Shown here: positions 8,162 through 16,661 of the stretch, piece by piece
How the letters are laid out: the number at the start of each line of letters is the position of its first letter
Numbering within the stretch: the stretch's first letter is position 1
Origin: an uncultured Thiodictyon sp.
Lineage (GTDB): Bacteria; Pseudomonadota; Gammaproteobacteria; Chromatiales; Chromatiaceae
Direction: 5' to 3'
DNA length: 35,283 bases
Assembly: GCF_903828115.1 (NCBI RefSeq)
Contig: NZ_CAIKKU010000177.1
Location: forward strand, 1 to 35,283
Notes under the pieces: model-generated
Databases searched by the model: none
What the model saw: the letters and a program-made list of their open reading frames with translations, nothing else
Told to the model about the DNA's origin: nothing
Position numbers and translations under genes: made by a program

Positions 8162-8611
8162 TCAGCCGCATGGCGGCCTGGTGGTCGCGTGCTCGGTATT
8201 CGCATTCTCGTCGCGCTCCGGCTCGTCGCAGTGGTAACGCTGACTGAAGCGAATGACGAGGATGGCGACACTGACCAGCAGGATGGCGCCGCCCTCGAAC
8301 AACAGGTTCTCCGGCGCGATGTTCTTGCCCTGCAGCACGATCAGCCGCGACAGGGCGGTCACGGCGATGAACATGGGGTAGGTGAAGGGCACGCGGTGGC
8401 GGATGAAATAGACGTTCGCCATCGCCATGATCTCCAGAAAGATGAAGATCAGGAGTACGTCTTCCAGTTTCACCTGGCCATTACCGACAACCCCCATCAC
8501 CAGTTGCCCGATCGCGAGCAGGGCCAGTCCGCCGACCAGGAGCAGCACGGCCTTCTCGACATAGCGGAAGATAGTGGAGAGGAAGCGGTCGAGTTGTTGT
8601 TCGGGTTTCAT
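8162..8611 (-). CDS. psiE: PsiE-family membrane protein
   Basis: 149 residues, ATG at 8611. Four hydrophobic segments are visible (about residues 20-42, 52-70, 78-95 and 103-123). The segment PFTYPMFIAVTALSRLIVLQ is the signature of the phosphate-starvation-inducible PsiE family, whose biochemical role is unknown. The C-terminal 25 residues are charged and probably cytoplasmic. No Pho box was recognised upstream. The gene is bracketed by elements E3 and E4 in the same orientation; E4 begins about 12 bases upstream of its start codon, so its promoter or leader must lie within or beyond that element. Confidence 0.85.
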   Translation of the reverse strand: MKPEQQLDRFLSTIFRYVEKAVLLLVGGLALLAIGQLVMGVVGNGQVKLEDVLLIFIFLEIMAMANVYFIRHRVPFTYPMFIAVTALSRLIVLQGKNIAPENLLFEGGAILLVSVAILVIRFSQRYHCDEPERDENANTEHATTRPPCG

Positions 8612-8622
8612 GATCAGCCTTT

Positions 8623-8790
8623 AAGTAACAAGATAGACACGAATCGTTGTCGTTGTCGTTGTCGTAATCGGAGAGGCGATGGATCTTAAGGTGCGACAAA
8701 ATCCGAGGCGCTACGATGACCTCGGTTGCGACAACGACAACGACAACGACAACGGCGCAATCGGCAGTCCCTAATCGAAATTGCTTAATT
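8623..8790 (+). repeat. Element E4 with conserved outer flanks
   Basis: Left arm: three GTTGTC plus GTAATC (8646-8669). Right arm: four GACAAC (8730-8753). The core is the most diverged copy yet keeps frame: MDLKVRQNPRRYDDLGCDND, then Asp-Asn, ending NGAIGSP at a stop at 8772-8774 (31 residues). The upstream flank AAGTAAC...ACACGAATC resembles that of E2, E6 and E7. The downstream flank GGCGCAATCGGCAGTCCCTA followed by CGAAA and TTAATTT matches E6, so the element extends beyond the hexamers. The shared TTAATTT supplies the stop codon of the thioesterase gene on the other strand. Confidence 0.88.
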
Positions 8791-9339
8791 TGTGAGTCGC
8801 GTTGCCGATATGTCCGCTGTCGGTGGCGGCGCGCCGGTCGCCGCCTGGTGCAGTTGGCGTATCTCATTGTGGCGTTTTTCGATCTCGCGGCGGAATTCGC
8901 GCCGCAGGGCGGCGGTTTCATAGCGTCGCCGCTCGTTCGGCGTCTCGATCTGGAGCGGCGGCACCCGAACCGGGCGGCCCTCGTCATCGACCGCGACCAT
9001 CGTAAAATAGCAGGTCATTGCGTGCCGGGTGGTCTTGTGAATGATATCCTCGGTCATGACCCGGATGCCGATCTCCATGGAGGTGGTGCCCGTGTAATTC
9101 ACCGAGGCGAGGAAGGTCAGCAACTCCCCCACCCGCACCGGTTGCCGAAAAAACACCTGATCCACGGACAGCGTGACCACGTAATGATTGCAGTAGCGCG
9201 AGGCGCAGGCATAGGCCGCCTGATCGAGCAGGCGCAGGGTGGCGCCGCCGTGGACGTGGCCCGAGAAATTGGCCATGTCGGGCGTCATCAGCAGGGTCAT
9301 GGTCAGGGTCTTGTGCTGCATTTCCGTCATCAGATTCAC
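8785..9339 (-). CDS. Acyl-CoA thioesterase, hotdog fold
   Basis: 184 residues from ATG 9339 (MNLMTEMQHKTL; an ATG at 9330 is an alternative). The hotdog motif ANFSGHVHGGATLRLLDQAA carries the catalytic aspartate of the YciA/BACH-type acyl-CoA hydrolases. SVDQVFFRQPVRVGELLTFL and MEIGIRVMTEDI continue the single hotdog domain to about residue 125. The C-terminal 60 residues are charged and probably helical. It should hydrolyse acyl-CoA in the cytoplasm; substrate length cannot be told. The last codons and stop fall in the distal tail shared by E4 and E6, suggesting that insertion of the element reset the 3' end of the gene. Confidence 0.85.
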   Translation of the reverse strand: MNLMTEMQHKTLTMTLLMTPDMANFSGHVHGGATLRLLDQAAYACASRYCNHYVVTLSVDQVFFRQPVRVGELLTFLASVNYTGTTSMEIGIRVMTEDIIHKTTRHAMTCYFTMVAVDDEGRPVRVPPLQIETPNERRRYETAALRREFRREIEKRHNEIRQLHQAATGAPPPTADISATRLTN

Positions 9340-9812
9340 CTCTTCTCGTTCCCACGCGCTGCGTCACTGCCGTTAAGTTAAGGATTCCCTTTCCTATGGT
9401 TCTCACGTTCCCCCGTGAGAGTCAGTTCGGGCCCTCTGCGTCCAGTCCGCAGACCGCCCGCTCGGCGTTCCCACGCGCGCGCGTCGGAACGATGAAGAGG
9501 CCGTTGGCGCCGCGCAAACCCCTCTGGTGGCAACGCTGCCGCGGTGTCACTCAGGTGTCGGCCACTGTGCGGCCCGGGCGGATCGCCGACGCCCGCCTCG
9601 AGCGCGGTCAAGATCACACCAAGGCGCCAGGAAGTGGAAGAATTCTCTCACAAAGGCACAAAGACACAGAGAAGAAAAAAATCCTCTTCCCATCTGGCTC
9701 CCACGCGCCTGCGTGGGAATGCAGTTTTGGCCGCTCCCGCGGCCTGAATCTCCCCGCGAGTCTGAACTTCGTGAGTAACACGAATCGATTCCTCTATCTC
9801 TTGCTCAGGGGA
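9340..9812 (+). other. Intergenic stretch with short palindromic repeats, no gene seen
   Basis: No convincing coding sequence. It holds hairpins built around GTTCCCACGC / GCGTGGGAA: a half copy at about 9350-9365, an imperfect one at about 9468-9490 and a good one at about 9698-9722 (CCCACGCGCCTGCGTGGGAA), plus a CTCACG/CGTGAG hairpin at about 9402-9421. A short degenerate tandem, CACAAAGGCACAAAGACACA, lies near 9651-9672 and is followed by an A-rich stretch. These look like dispersed intergenic repeats of the REP kind. Confidence 0.5.
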
Positions 9813-10301
9813 TCAGTGGAATAGCCATGGCTTCACCGCCGCATTTAGCCGCTCCAACTCTCCGCTGTTGCAGGCGAGTTCAGGGTGATTCCAGATTGCC
9901 CTTGCATTAGTCCGGCAATCCTCGGCAAGCGCCGTCCCAATGGCCTCGAGGGCGCCGATGTTGGGCATGGCGTGTTTGATATCTTGCGGTTCCTGGCGCG
10001 CGCCCAGGATGAAGACCCGGTCTCGCACATCGTCGGGCACATGGTCCTTTGCGTAACTCAACCGTTCTTCGTGTCCGTCGAAGTCCATCATAAGCACCAG
10101 CCTCCTTTCCGGCGTTCGACGCAAATCGCCTAACTGATTCTTCGCGAAAGACTCCAAAACCTTCTTCCAGCCGTCGGCCAGCGGCAATACCTTTATCGAG
10201 CGTGGCTTGATCGCAGAGTGGAGACTGAAGCCAACGGCAAGTTGCCGATTCTGGTCGTCCTCCGGTAGCACGTAGAGGTGCGGCTGATACTTGTTGGTCA
10301 T
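9813..10301 (-). CDS. Small Toprim-like partner of an AAA ATPase
   Basis: 162 residues from ATG 10301, overlapping the ATPase stop (ATGA). The N-terminus has a strand followed by acidic residues (YVLPEDDQNRQLA, E14-D16). Residues 68-76 read LVLMMDFDG (D73, D75), followed by DRVFILGARQEPQDI. A strand with Glu followed by a strand with DxD is the arrangement of Toprim nuclease domains such as those in OLD and PARIS AriB, but the protein is short and I do not recognise a named family. The strict overlap with the ATPase suggests the two proteins act together, possibly as ATPase sensor and nuclease or toxin effector in phage defence. That role is inference. Confidence 0.7.
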   Translation of the reverse strand: MTNKYQPHLYVLPEDDQNRQLAVGFSLHSAIKPRSIKVLPLADGWKKVLESFAKNQLGDLRRTPERRLVLMMDFDGHEERLSYAKDHVPDDVRDRVFILGARQEPQDIKHAMPNIGALEAIGTALAEDCRTNARAIWNHPELACNSGELERLNAAVKPWLFH

Positions 10302-11422
10302 GGGCCAACGTCGCCGCGGATCAGTGCTTCAACGAGATCGCCGTGGACCGAAAGCTCTTCCAGCCTTCGCACCTGCGTCGGCTCGAGATGGCTGTTGCGG
10401 TAGAGGACGAGCGTGTTTTCATCGGAGAACTTGCGGATTGCTTCCGGGTTGTGCGAAGTAATGAGAAGCTGTCCGCCGGCACTGAAGGAACGCCGCAGGT
10501 CCATGATGAAATGTCCGACCTCCGAGAGTGAAAGATAATTGTCCGGTTCGTCCCAGAAGCAGACCAGCGAGGGAAACACCTTGTTCATGGCTACCACCAC
10601 CGCGCCGAGGAGGAAACACTTTTCTCCGTCGGAGAGATCCGGGAAGGCGATCGAGGTCTCTGCACGATCTTTGCGAAAGGAGAGGCTCATACGCTCGGTG
10701 CGTTCGATGCTCGGTCCTACCGGAATTTTGCTAATCTTGCCAAAATCGGGCATCTGATTTCTGAGTGACTGTTCGATAATTGAATCGGCTGCGGGATAGG
10801 TGTCTATCAGCCAGGTAAACCACTCTCCAAACTTGCTTCCGTCTGTTATCGCTTGCCACCAACCTTCATTGCCGGTGGAATCGCCGCTCATCGTACTCGG
10901 TATCGGGGCCAAGACGACCATACTGGCGAGCCAATTCTTGAATGTGCCAAGATCGTTGGGTTCGTTTCGACCCTGAAGTATGGAAAGCGCGATGGTCTTC
11001 CCGTCGATGAGGAATACCGATTCGGTAGCGCCGCCGGCGTTGTGCTGGGTCACCTCGGCTTGACGCCGCGAATAGACCGGTTCGCCTCCGGCGATGAGCC
11101 TTTCTTCGTGAACATGCAGTTCGGCGGGGTCTCCCGACAGCTCTACGGCAAGTGTGTAGAGGTAGGGGCGGCCGGATATCAATGCCTCGATTTCAAAACG
11201 AATAGGCAAAGTCTTACCGCCGCGGCCGAAGTCCTCCGGTCGCAGCAACTGATCGAGGCGGCTCCTGCCGAAGCCGATACGTTGCAGTATCGTCAAGACC
11301 TGGCGAATGGACGACTTACCTGAGCCATTGGTGCCAAGCAAGAGTGCGGTGGGCATCTCTTTGAGGACCAGCTCGAAGTTCTCAAAACAGCGGAAATTAT
11401 GAATATAAAGCCGTTCGATCAT
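10298..11422 (-). CDS. AAA (ABC-type, OLD-like) ATPase
   Basis: 374 residues. Walker A is GTNGSGKSS (30-38), the ABC-type signature is DLSDGEKCFLLGAV, Walker B is VCFWDEPDNYLS, and the switch is LITSHNPEAI. This is the architecture of RecF/SMC-like AAA_21 ATPases used by OLD nucleases, PARIS AriA and other defence modules. No Toprim domain is fused; instead a separate small Toprim-like gene follows with a four-base overlap. It lies 63 bases downstream of uvrD on the same strand and could be co-transcribed. G+C and codon use look somewhat lower than in neighbouring housekeeping genes, compatible with acquisition. Confidence 0.85.
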   Translation of the reverse strand: MIERLYIHNFRCFENFELVLKEMPTALLLGTNGSGKSSIRQVLTILQRIGFGRSRLDQLLRPEDFGRGGKTLPIRFEIEALISGRPYLYTLAVELSGDPAELHVHEERLIAGGEPVYSRRQAEVTQHNAGGATESVFLIDGKTIALSILQGRNEPNDLGTFKNWLASMVVLAPIPSTMSGDSTGNEGWWQAITDGSKFGEWFTWLIDTYPAADSIIEQSLRNQMPDFGKISKIPVGPSIERTERMSLSFRKDRAETSIAFPDLSDGEKCFLLGAVVVAMNKVFPSLVCFWDEPDNYLSLSEVGHFIMDLRRSFSAGGQLLITSHNPEAIRKFSDENTLVLYRNSHLEPTQVRRLEELSVHGDLVEALIRGDVGP

Positions 11423-11485
11423 TTTGCGTGCTCCGCTCGTAGTGCTTCGACATCCGGTGACTTGTGCCTTCTGGACCTTTAGACG

Positions 11486-13666
11486 CTACCCCGCAGGCTC
11501 CAACCGCGCATAGGCCAGGACCAGCCACTTGGCCCCGACCCCCTGGAAATTGACCTGAATCCGCGCCTGGGCCCCGCGCCCCTCGCTATTGAGCACCACG
11601 CCCTCCCCAAACTTGGGGTGCGTGACCCGCTGCCCAAGGTGGAAGCCGCCGGTATCGCCGCCCCCCATGGCCCCGGTCGCGGCGGGCACCGGCGCGCGGG
11701 CCGTCGCCGGGCGGGAGACACCGCGCCCGCGCACCTCCTCCATCAATTCCGGCGGGACCTCACGCAAGAAGCGTGAGGGTTGCGGGTAGGATTCCTTGCC
11801 ATAGAGCCGCCGCGATTCGGCGTGCGTCACATAGAGTCGATGCATGGCGCGGGTCATGCCGACATAGCAGAGTCGGCGCTCCTCCTCCAGCCGCGCCGGG
11901 TCCTGCGCCGACATGCTGTGGGGGAAGAGCCCTTCCTCCAGGCCGACCAGGAAGACATTGGGGAACTCCAGGCCCTTGGCGCTGTGCAGGGTCATGAGTT
12001 GGACCGCGTCGCTGAATGGGTCGGCCTGGGCCTCGCCCGCCTCCAGGGCGGCATGTGACAGGAAGGCACCGAGCGGGTCGGCCTCGTCGTCCTCGACCTC
12101 CTGGCGGAAGCGCCCGGCGGTCTCCACGAACTGTCCCAGGTTCTCCACCCGATCCTCGCCCTTGCCGTCCTTCGCCTTCATATAGAAGTCCGCGAGCGCC
12201 GCGGCCGCGATGACATGGGTGGCGGTCTCGGCCAGGTCCAGGTCCCGGGTCGCCGCTTGGGCGTTGCGGATCAGGTCGACGAAGTGGACCAGGGTCGCGG
12301 TGCCGCGGGGGCCCAGGGCGCCCGCGGCGATCAGGTCCTGCGCCGCCTGCCACAGCGAGATCGCCGACCCGCGCGCCCGCTCGCGCAGCAGATCCAGGGT
12401 CCGCTCCCCGATGCCGCGGGTGGGGGTGTTGATGACGCGCTCGAAGGCGCCGTCGTCGTCCGGGTTGTTCAGCAGGCGCAGGTAGGCGAGCGCGTCGCGC
12501 ACCTCCGCGCGCTCGAAGAAACGCAGTCCGCCGTAGACCCGGAAGGGGACCTGGGCGTTCATCAGGGCCTCCTCGAACAGCCGCGACTGGGCGGTGGTGC
12601 GGTAGAGGATGGCGCACTCGGCGCGTCGGTAGCCCTCCTCGGTGCTGTACTTGCGGATGCGCTCGACCACGAAGCGCGCCTCGTCCACCTCGTTGAAGGC
12701 CGCATAGCGGCGGATCGGCTCACCCTCGCCGTCGGCGGTCCACAGATTCTTGCCCAGCCGGCCCGGGTTGCGGGCGATCAGTGCATTGGCGGCCTTGAGG
12801 ATGGTGCCGGTGGAGCGGTAGTTCTGCTCCAGACGGACCACCTGGCTGCCGGGAAAGTGCCGTTGCAGGGACTGGATGTTCTCCACCCGCGCCCCGCGCC
12901 AGCCGTAGATGGACTGGTCGTCGTCACCCACCGCGAACAGGTTGTCGTTGGGGCCGACCAGGAGGCGCAACCAGGCGTACTGGATGGCGTTGGTGTCCTG
13001 GAACTCGTCCACCAGGACGTGGCGGAAGCGCTCCCGGTAGTGGTGGAGTATGTCCGCACGGGTGAGCAGCAGTTCGTGGGCGCACAGCAGCAGATCCGCG
13101 AAGTCCAGGAGCCCGCCGCGCGTGCGCGCCGCCTCGTACTCCCGGTAGACGGCGACCATCTGCGTGAGATAGCGATCACCGGCCGCGTCCACATGGTCCG
13201 GGCGCAGCCCCTCGTCCTTCTGCTTGTTGATGAAACTCTGGACCTGGCGGGGCGGCCAGTGCGACTCGTCCAGTTCCATGGCCTTCAGGATGCGCTTGAT
13301 CAGCCGGAACTGGTCGTCGCCGTCCAGGATCTGGAAGTGCTGGGGCAGCCCCGCGTCCTGCCAGTGGGCGCGCAGGAAGCGGTGGGTGAGCCCGTGAAAG
13401 GTGCCCACCCACATGCCGCCCACCGGGTGGCCCAGCATCTCCTCGATGCGGGTGCGCATCTCGCGCGCTGCCTTGTTGGTGAAGGTGACCGCCAGCAGCG
13501 ACCAGGGCGGTACATTTTCCACCTGGATCAGCCAGGCGATGCGGTGCACCAGCACGCGCGTCTTGCCGCTGCCGGCACCGGCCAGCACCAGGCGGGTACC
13601 CGCCGCGGCGGTGACCGCCTCGCGCTGGGCATCGTTCAAGGGATCGAGAATGTGGGAAACGTCCAT
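11486..13666 (-). CDS. uvrD: DNA helicase II UvrD
   Basis: 726 residues, ATG 13666. SF1A helicase motifs in order: Q motif LNDAQREAV, Walker A AGAGSGKT (29-36), TFTNKAAREM, VDEFQDTN (motif II), GDDDQSIYGWRGA (III), LEQNYRS (IV), MTLHSAKGLEF (V) and YVGMTRA (VI). The C-terminal part HPKFGEGVVLNSEGRG is the UvrD-type Tudor-like tail. Length agrees with E. coli UvrD (720). It acts in nucleotide excision and mismatch repair, removing excised strands with a 3'-5' polarity. Confidence 0.96.
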   Translation of the reverse strand: MDVSHILDPLNDAQREAVTAAAGTRLVLAGAGSGKTRVLVHRIAWLIQVENVPPWSLLAVTFTNKAAREMRTRIEEMLGHPVGGMWVGTFHGLTHRFLRAHWQDAGLPQHFQILDGDDQFRLIKRILKAMELDESHWPPRQVQSFINKQKDEGLRPDHVDAAGDRYLTQMVAVYREYEAARTRGGLLDFADLLLCAHELLLTRADILHHYRERFRHVLVDEFQDTNAIQYAWLRLLVGPNDNLFAVGDDDQSIYGWRGARVENIQSLQRHFPGSQVVRLEQNYRSTGTILKAANALIARNPGRLGKNLWTADGEGEPIRRYAAFNEVDEARFVVERIRKYSTEEGYRRAECAILYRTTAQSRLFEEALMNAQVPFRVYGGLRFFERAEVRDALAYLRLLNNPDDDGAFERVINTPTRGIGERTLDLLRERARGSAISLWQAAQDLIAAGALGPRGTATLVHFVDLIRNAQAATRDLDLAETATHVIAAAALADFYMKAKDGKGEDRVENLGQFVETAGRFRQEVEDDEADPLGAFLSHAALEAGEAQADPFSDAVQLMTLHSAKGLEFPNVFLVGLEEGLFPHSMSAQDPARLEEERRLCYVGMTRAMHRLYVTHAESRRLYGKESYPQPSRFLREVPPELMEEVRGRGVSRPATARAPVPAATGAMGGGDTGGFHLGQRVTHPKFGEGVVLNSEGRGAQARIQVNFQGVGAKWLVLAYARLEPAG

Positions 13667-13945
13667 GGCGGCATTCTACGCGACCGCGCGGTTCCCGCGC
13701 GCGGGCGCGCCGTTTGCATCCGGGGGCGCGCTCCGGGTGTCCTTTGATCTTGGTCTGGCGCAGGTTCCGAGGTCCTGCCCGCGTCTTCGATCGCTCGATT
13801 CCTGGAATCCACTACGTAGTCTTACTTAGCCGGTCCTGCGCAGTTGCGCCTATGACGCGCGGCCGGGTCTGCGGCACCATGGGGCCGACGCCGCGACCGC
13901 GCTGTACCCGAGGTCGCATGGGCAAACCGCAACCGAGGAACCGAC

Positions 13946-14911
13946 ATGAGCGAATCGATCCAGTGGCCCGCGGCGGCGACCGCGTTGTGGGCGCGTCTGA
14001 GTGCCCATGCCTTCGCGGCCCCCGCCAACGGCCTGGACCTCACCCGGCGCCTGGCCCGCGAGCAGGGTTGGACCAGCGAGCGGGCGCGTGACACGATCAA
14101 GGAGTATCGGCGCTTCTGCTTCCTGTGCTGTGTCGCCGGGGAGCCCATGACCCCGAGCCAGGAGGTCGACGAAGTCTGGCATCTGCACCTGACCTATACG
14201 CGCGACTACTGGGGGTGCTTTTGCCAGCTGGTGCTCGGCACGCCCCTGCACCATGGGCCGACCCGTGGCGGGCCAGCCGAGTTCTTTTTCTACGACGCGA
14301 CCGGGGTCTGCCTGTCCCACCGTCTCAAGCCGGACCTGGTGGGCAAGACCCTTCTGGACCACCGCGACGCGCGCGGCTGCTATCTCGTGCGCGAACTGCT
14401 GGCGGTTGCCGCCCACGGCGGGGGGCGCATCTATGAGGATCAGGACACGCTTCGGCACCATCCTCATGGTCCTGGTGCTGACCACCCTGGTCGCCGCCGT
14501 GCTGGTCCTGCTGACCAACCTGCACCAGGGCCGGCTCGCCAGTCGACACCTGCAGTCCCTGGTCCACCACTACATCGCGGGCGCCCTGGGGACCCTGGAC
14601 ACGGCGATTGCGCAGGTGCGCAGCGTCTCGCACAGTCTGCGCCCCGCGGAGCTCGACGATCTGGAACTGGAGCCGGCGCTCAAGGAACTGCTCGCCGGGT
14701 TCAGCGCGGGCATCGGCATCGCCGCCGACCTGGTCTTTGCGTGGGACGGCCCGCCGCTGGGCGAGATCGTGGAGGCCCAGCTCTACCGGGTGGTGCAGGA
14801 GGCCCTGATGAATATCGAAAAGCACGCACGGGCGTCGCACGTCAGGGTGGAACTGGGCGCCGTCGGCCGGTCGGTCCGGCTGGCGGTCAAGGACGATGGC
14901 CGCGGCTTTGA
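13946..14911 (+). pseudogene. GRDP-like protein fused by deletion to sensor-kinase fragments
   Basis: The ORF starts at ATG 13946 behind a GAGGAA ribosome site. Residues 1 to about 113 belong to the glycine-rich-domain-protein-like family: VDEVWHLHLTYTRDYWGCFC and LHHGPTRGGPAEF. The next part, FYDATGVCLSHRLKPDLVGK then LVRELLAVAAHGGGRIY, looks like a piece of a Cache sensory domain from a histidine kinase. After about residue 165 the frame runs out of phase over downstream kinase sequence and is nonsense. The ORF therefore looks like a product of deletion joining two genes. The N-terminal domain could still be made, but function is doubtful. Confidence 0.6.
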
Positions 14912-15060
14912 TGCGGCCGGCGCGTCGGCGGGCCCCCGGCATCGGTCTGCGCAACATGCGCGAGCGCTTTGAACTGCTGGGCGGTCAGTGGCGGATCGAC
15001 AGCGCACCGGGGCAGGGGACTCGCATCGAGGGCGAAATCCCGGCCCCCACCACCCGCTGA
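14433..15060 (+). pseudogene. NarX/DegS-type sensor histidine kinase, deleted and frameshifted
   Basis: From ATG 14433 the frame gives a membrane segment (RFGTILMVLVLTTLVAAVLV), then jumps to IAQVRSVSHSLRPAELDDLE and the ATPase domain ([20 protein letters not shown], then VKDDGRGFD). The sensory region and the HisKA_3 box with the phosphorylated histidine are missing. Near the C-run at 14933-14937 the frame shifts by one base; the rest of the ATPase domain ([19 protein letters not shown], then [15 protein letters not shown]) continues in the other frame to a stop at 15060. At least one internal deletion and one frameshift make a working kinase very unlikely. Confidence 0.75.
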
Positions 15061-15070
15061 AGGAGGCACC

Positions 15071-15457
15071 ATGAGCGAGCCTGTCGTCGCGCCCATCCGG
15101 GTCCTGATCGTCGATGACCACCCGCTGCTGCGCGACGGTGTCGGCGCCTGCCTGTGCCAAGACCCCGGGATTGCGCTGGTGGGGCAGGCGGGCAACGGCG
15201 AGGAGGCCTTGCAGGAGGCGGCGCGTCTGCGCCCGGACCTGATCCTGATGGACATCGGCATGGGGGCATGGCAGGAGGCCGCCGTTCGCAAGATTCAGCA
15301 GGCACCGGAAACGGCTATCCTCCCCCAAAAGTCATGGCTCACGGACCTGATCAACACGGCCACCATCACCGCCAAGGACACCGTGGTTAAACTCTATGAC
15401 CAGATGGCGGGCGAGGCCGTCGGGGCCAAGGAGCGGGTGGGGCAGCTCAACAAATAG
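15071..15457 (+). pseudogene. NarL/LuxR-type response regulator, truncated receiver domain
   Basis: ATG 15071 sits behind a perfect AGGAGG (15061-15066), ten bases after the kinase stop, as in an intact kinase-regulator operon. Residues 7-60 are the start of a receiver domain: RVLIVDDHPLLRDGVGACLC with the acidic pair, and PDLILMDIGM with the phospho-acceptor Asp. Then the usual PGLNGIEA segment, the rest of the receiver and the LuxR helix-turn-helix are replaced by an unrelated sequence (GAWQEAAVRKIQQAPETAIL to the end, QLNK). The total is 128 residues against about 210-220 for the family. The origin of the tail is unknown. Confidence 0.75.
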
Positions 15458-15517
15458 CGGCGTACGGCCTCCGGCGCATGATAGTGCAGCGAGCGATAAG
15501 GCTTGATCTCTCTGGTC

Positions 15518-15724
15518 TCAGGGACTCTTTGCCAGTGCCCGGCGCACATGGTCGAGGACGCATCCGGCGCACGCGACGGCTTCGCACGCCTCCGCCGCTT
15601 GCGGTTCGGAGGCGTCGCCGGGATAGCGGAAGGCCGTGCCGTAGGGGGTGAGAACCTCCGCGGCTTCGGCCAGTGCGCCGAAGGAGGCATCGAGCGCGGC
15701 GCACTCATCGACCATAAAGCACAA
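15518..15724 (-). pseudogene. HEPN-domain protein, C-terminal half only
   Basis: 68 residues: MCFMVDECAALDASFGALAE, then VLTPYGTAFRYPGD and EACEAVACAGCVLDHVRRAL. The segment from LTPYGTAFRYPGD to the end matches the C-terminal half of HEPN (PF05168) proteins, which are usually 120-135 residues. The N-terminal helices are absent, and the frame starts within the 3' end of the MNT gene. HEPN proteins are the toxin or RNase half of MNT-HEPN pairs; this remnant probably cannot fold as the complete domain. Confidence 0.65.
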
Positions 15725-16028
15725 TGCCGTGCGTCAAAACACCGCAATCCAGCGTCGAGGCCACCCGGGCATTGCGTGCGGACTCGGCCCGCGTGCGCAC
15801 GACCAGATCCACCGGTGCTTGGACCCCGTGAAGCGCATGGTAAGCCCTGCGGGCCCGCCGGTAGGGTGGTTCCGCCTGATCGGGCACGACGACATACAGA
15901 TCCAGGTCGCTCTGCGCATGGGGCGACCCCAATGCATAGGAACCAAACAGCAGGATGCGCTCGGGCGCCAGCGCCGCGACGATCCGTGCGGTGATGTCTC
16001 GCATCCTGGCGTCGTCGGCCGGCTGCAT
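15705..16028 (-). CDS. MNT-type minimal nucleotidyltransferase (MntA-like antitoxin)
   Basis: 107 residues, ATG 16028. It has the nucleotidyltransferase motif GSYALGSPHAQSDLDLYVVV with G29-S30 and the metal-binding D41 and D43, and a third acidic residue in PVDLVVRT (D74). The length fits stand-alone MNT proteins. In intact pairs MNT AMPylates and silences the HEPN RNase. The partner reading frame overlaps its 3' end but is truncated, so this is probably an orphan antitoxin. An ATG at 16004 (MRDITARI) is an alternative start. Confidence 0.8.
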   Translation of the reverse strand: MQPADDARMRDITARIVAALAPERILLFGSYALGSPHAQSDLDLYVVVPDQAEPPYRRARRAYHALHGVQAPVDLVVRTRAESARNARVASTLDCGVLTHGIVLYGR

Positions 16029-16086
16029 GGGGGACCTCTGAGTTCACCTGACGGGGATTCGACCATCTGCGCCGTGGATTCAGGAC

Positions 16087-16329
16087 TCAGGGCAGTAATT
16101 CCAAGCGCCGCTCGATCCGTTCAATGCGCTCGACGATTCTGTCGATCGAGACTTGCTGCCGAGCGTCCGTTTCATCGCCATGGTTCAATTCGCGCTTCAC
16201 GCCTACCATGGCCGACTCAAGACCGGACATGCGGTGCTTCAGATCCATGATGTCGTCGCCGATCTGGTCGACTCGTCCGCGAATGTGGCGCAGATGCTCA
16301 AGTACGAGGCTTTCGATGTTGTCGGTCAT
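16087..16329 (-). CDS. Small coiled-coil protein, unknown function
   Basis: 80 residues from ATG 16329 (MTDNIESLVLEHLRHIRGRV). The whole chain is predicted helix with heptad-like spacing (DQIGDDIMDLKHRMSGLESA and ending IVERIERIERRLELLP). I recall similar short proteins in many proteobacteria beginning NIE-LVLEHLR-IR, often near toxin-antitoxin or mobile genes, but no function is established. A longer in-frame start at 16461 adds basic sequence without family character. Confidence 0.65.
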   Translation of the reverse strand: MTDNIESLVLEHLRHIRGRVDQIGDDIMDLKHRMSGLESAMVGVKRELNHGDETDARQQVSIDRIVERIERIERRLELLP

Positions 16330-16661
16330 GTCGGCTCCGTAGAATTTAGGGTTGGACCGGCCCAGGAGCCGGTTCGCAGTTTTCGCTGAGAAACCTGAGG
16401 GCTTACTAGCGTAGCGCAACCTGCGACTCGGGGGTACGGCCGCGGTGAGGCGGCGGGGCAAGGCTATCGTCTGCCCACCGTCGTCGGATCTCCCCGGCGT
16501 TCCTGTCGGTGCCAGGATTGCTCCTGATTCGCCCGATCCGGGCGTGCGCCGCGCCTTCCCTAGGCCCGGAAGGCCCGCCCTGGTGTATCCTTGGCACCTA
16601 CATAGCGACCGATCCCGACCGATCCGGCGCGCTCAACCCCAGCCCTGGAAGCCCCTGCACC

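Noticed and set aside
9770-9800. Solo flank of an E-type element (GAGTAACACGAATCG)
   Set aside because: Only a short partial match to the proximal flanks of E4 and E6 and no hexamer arm; could be chance.
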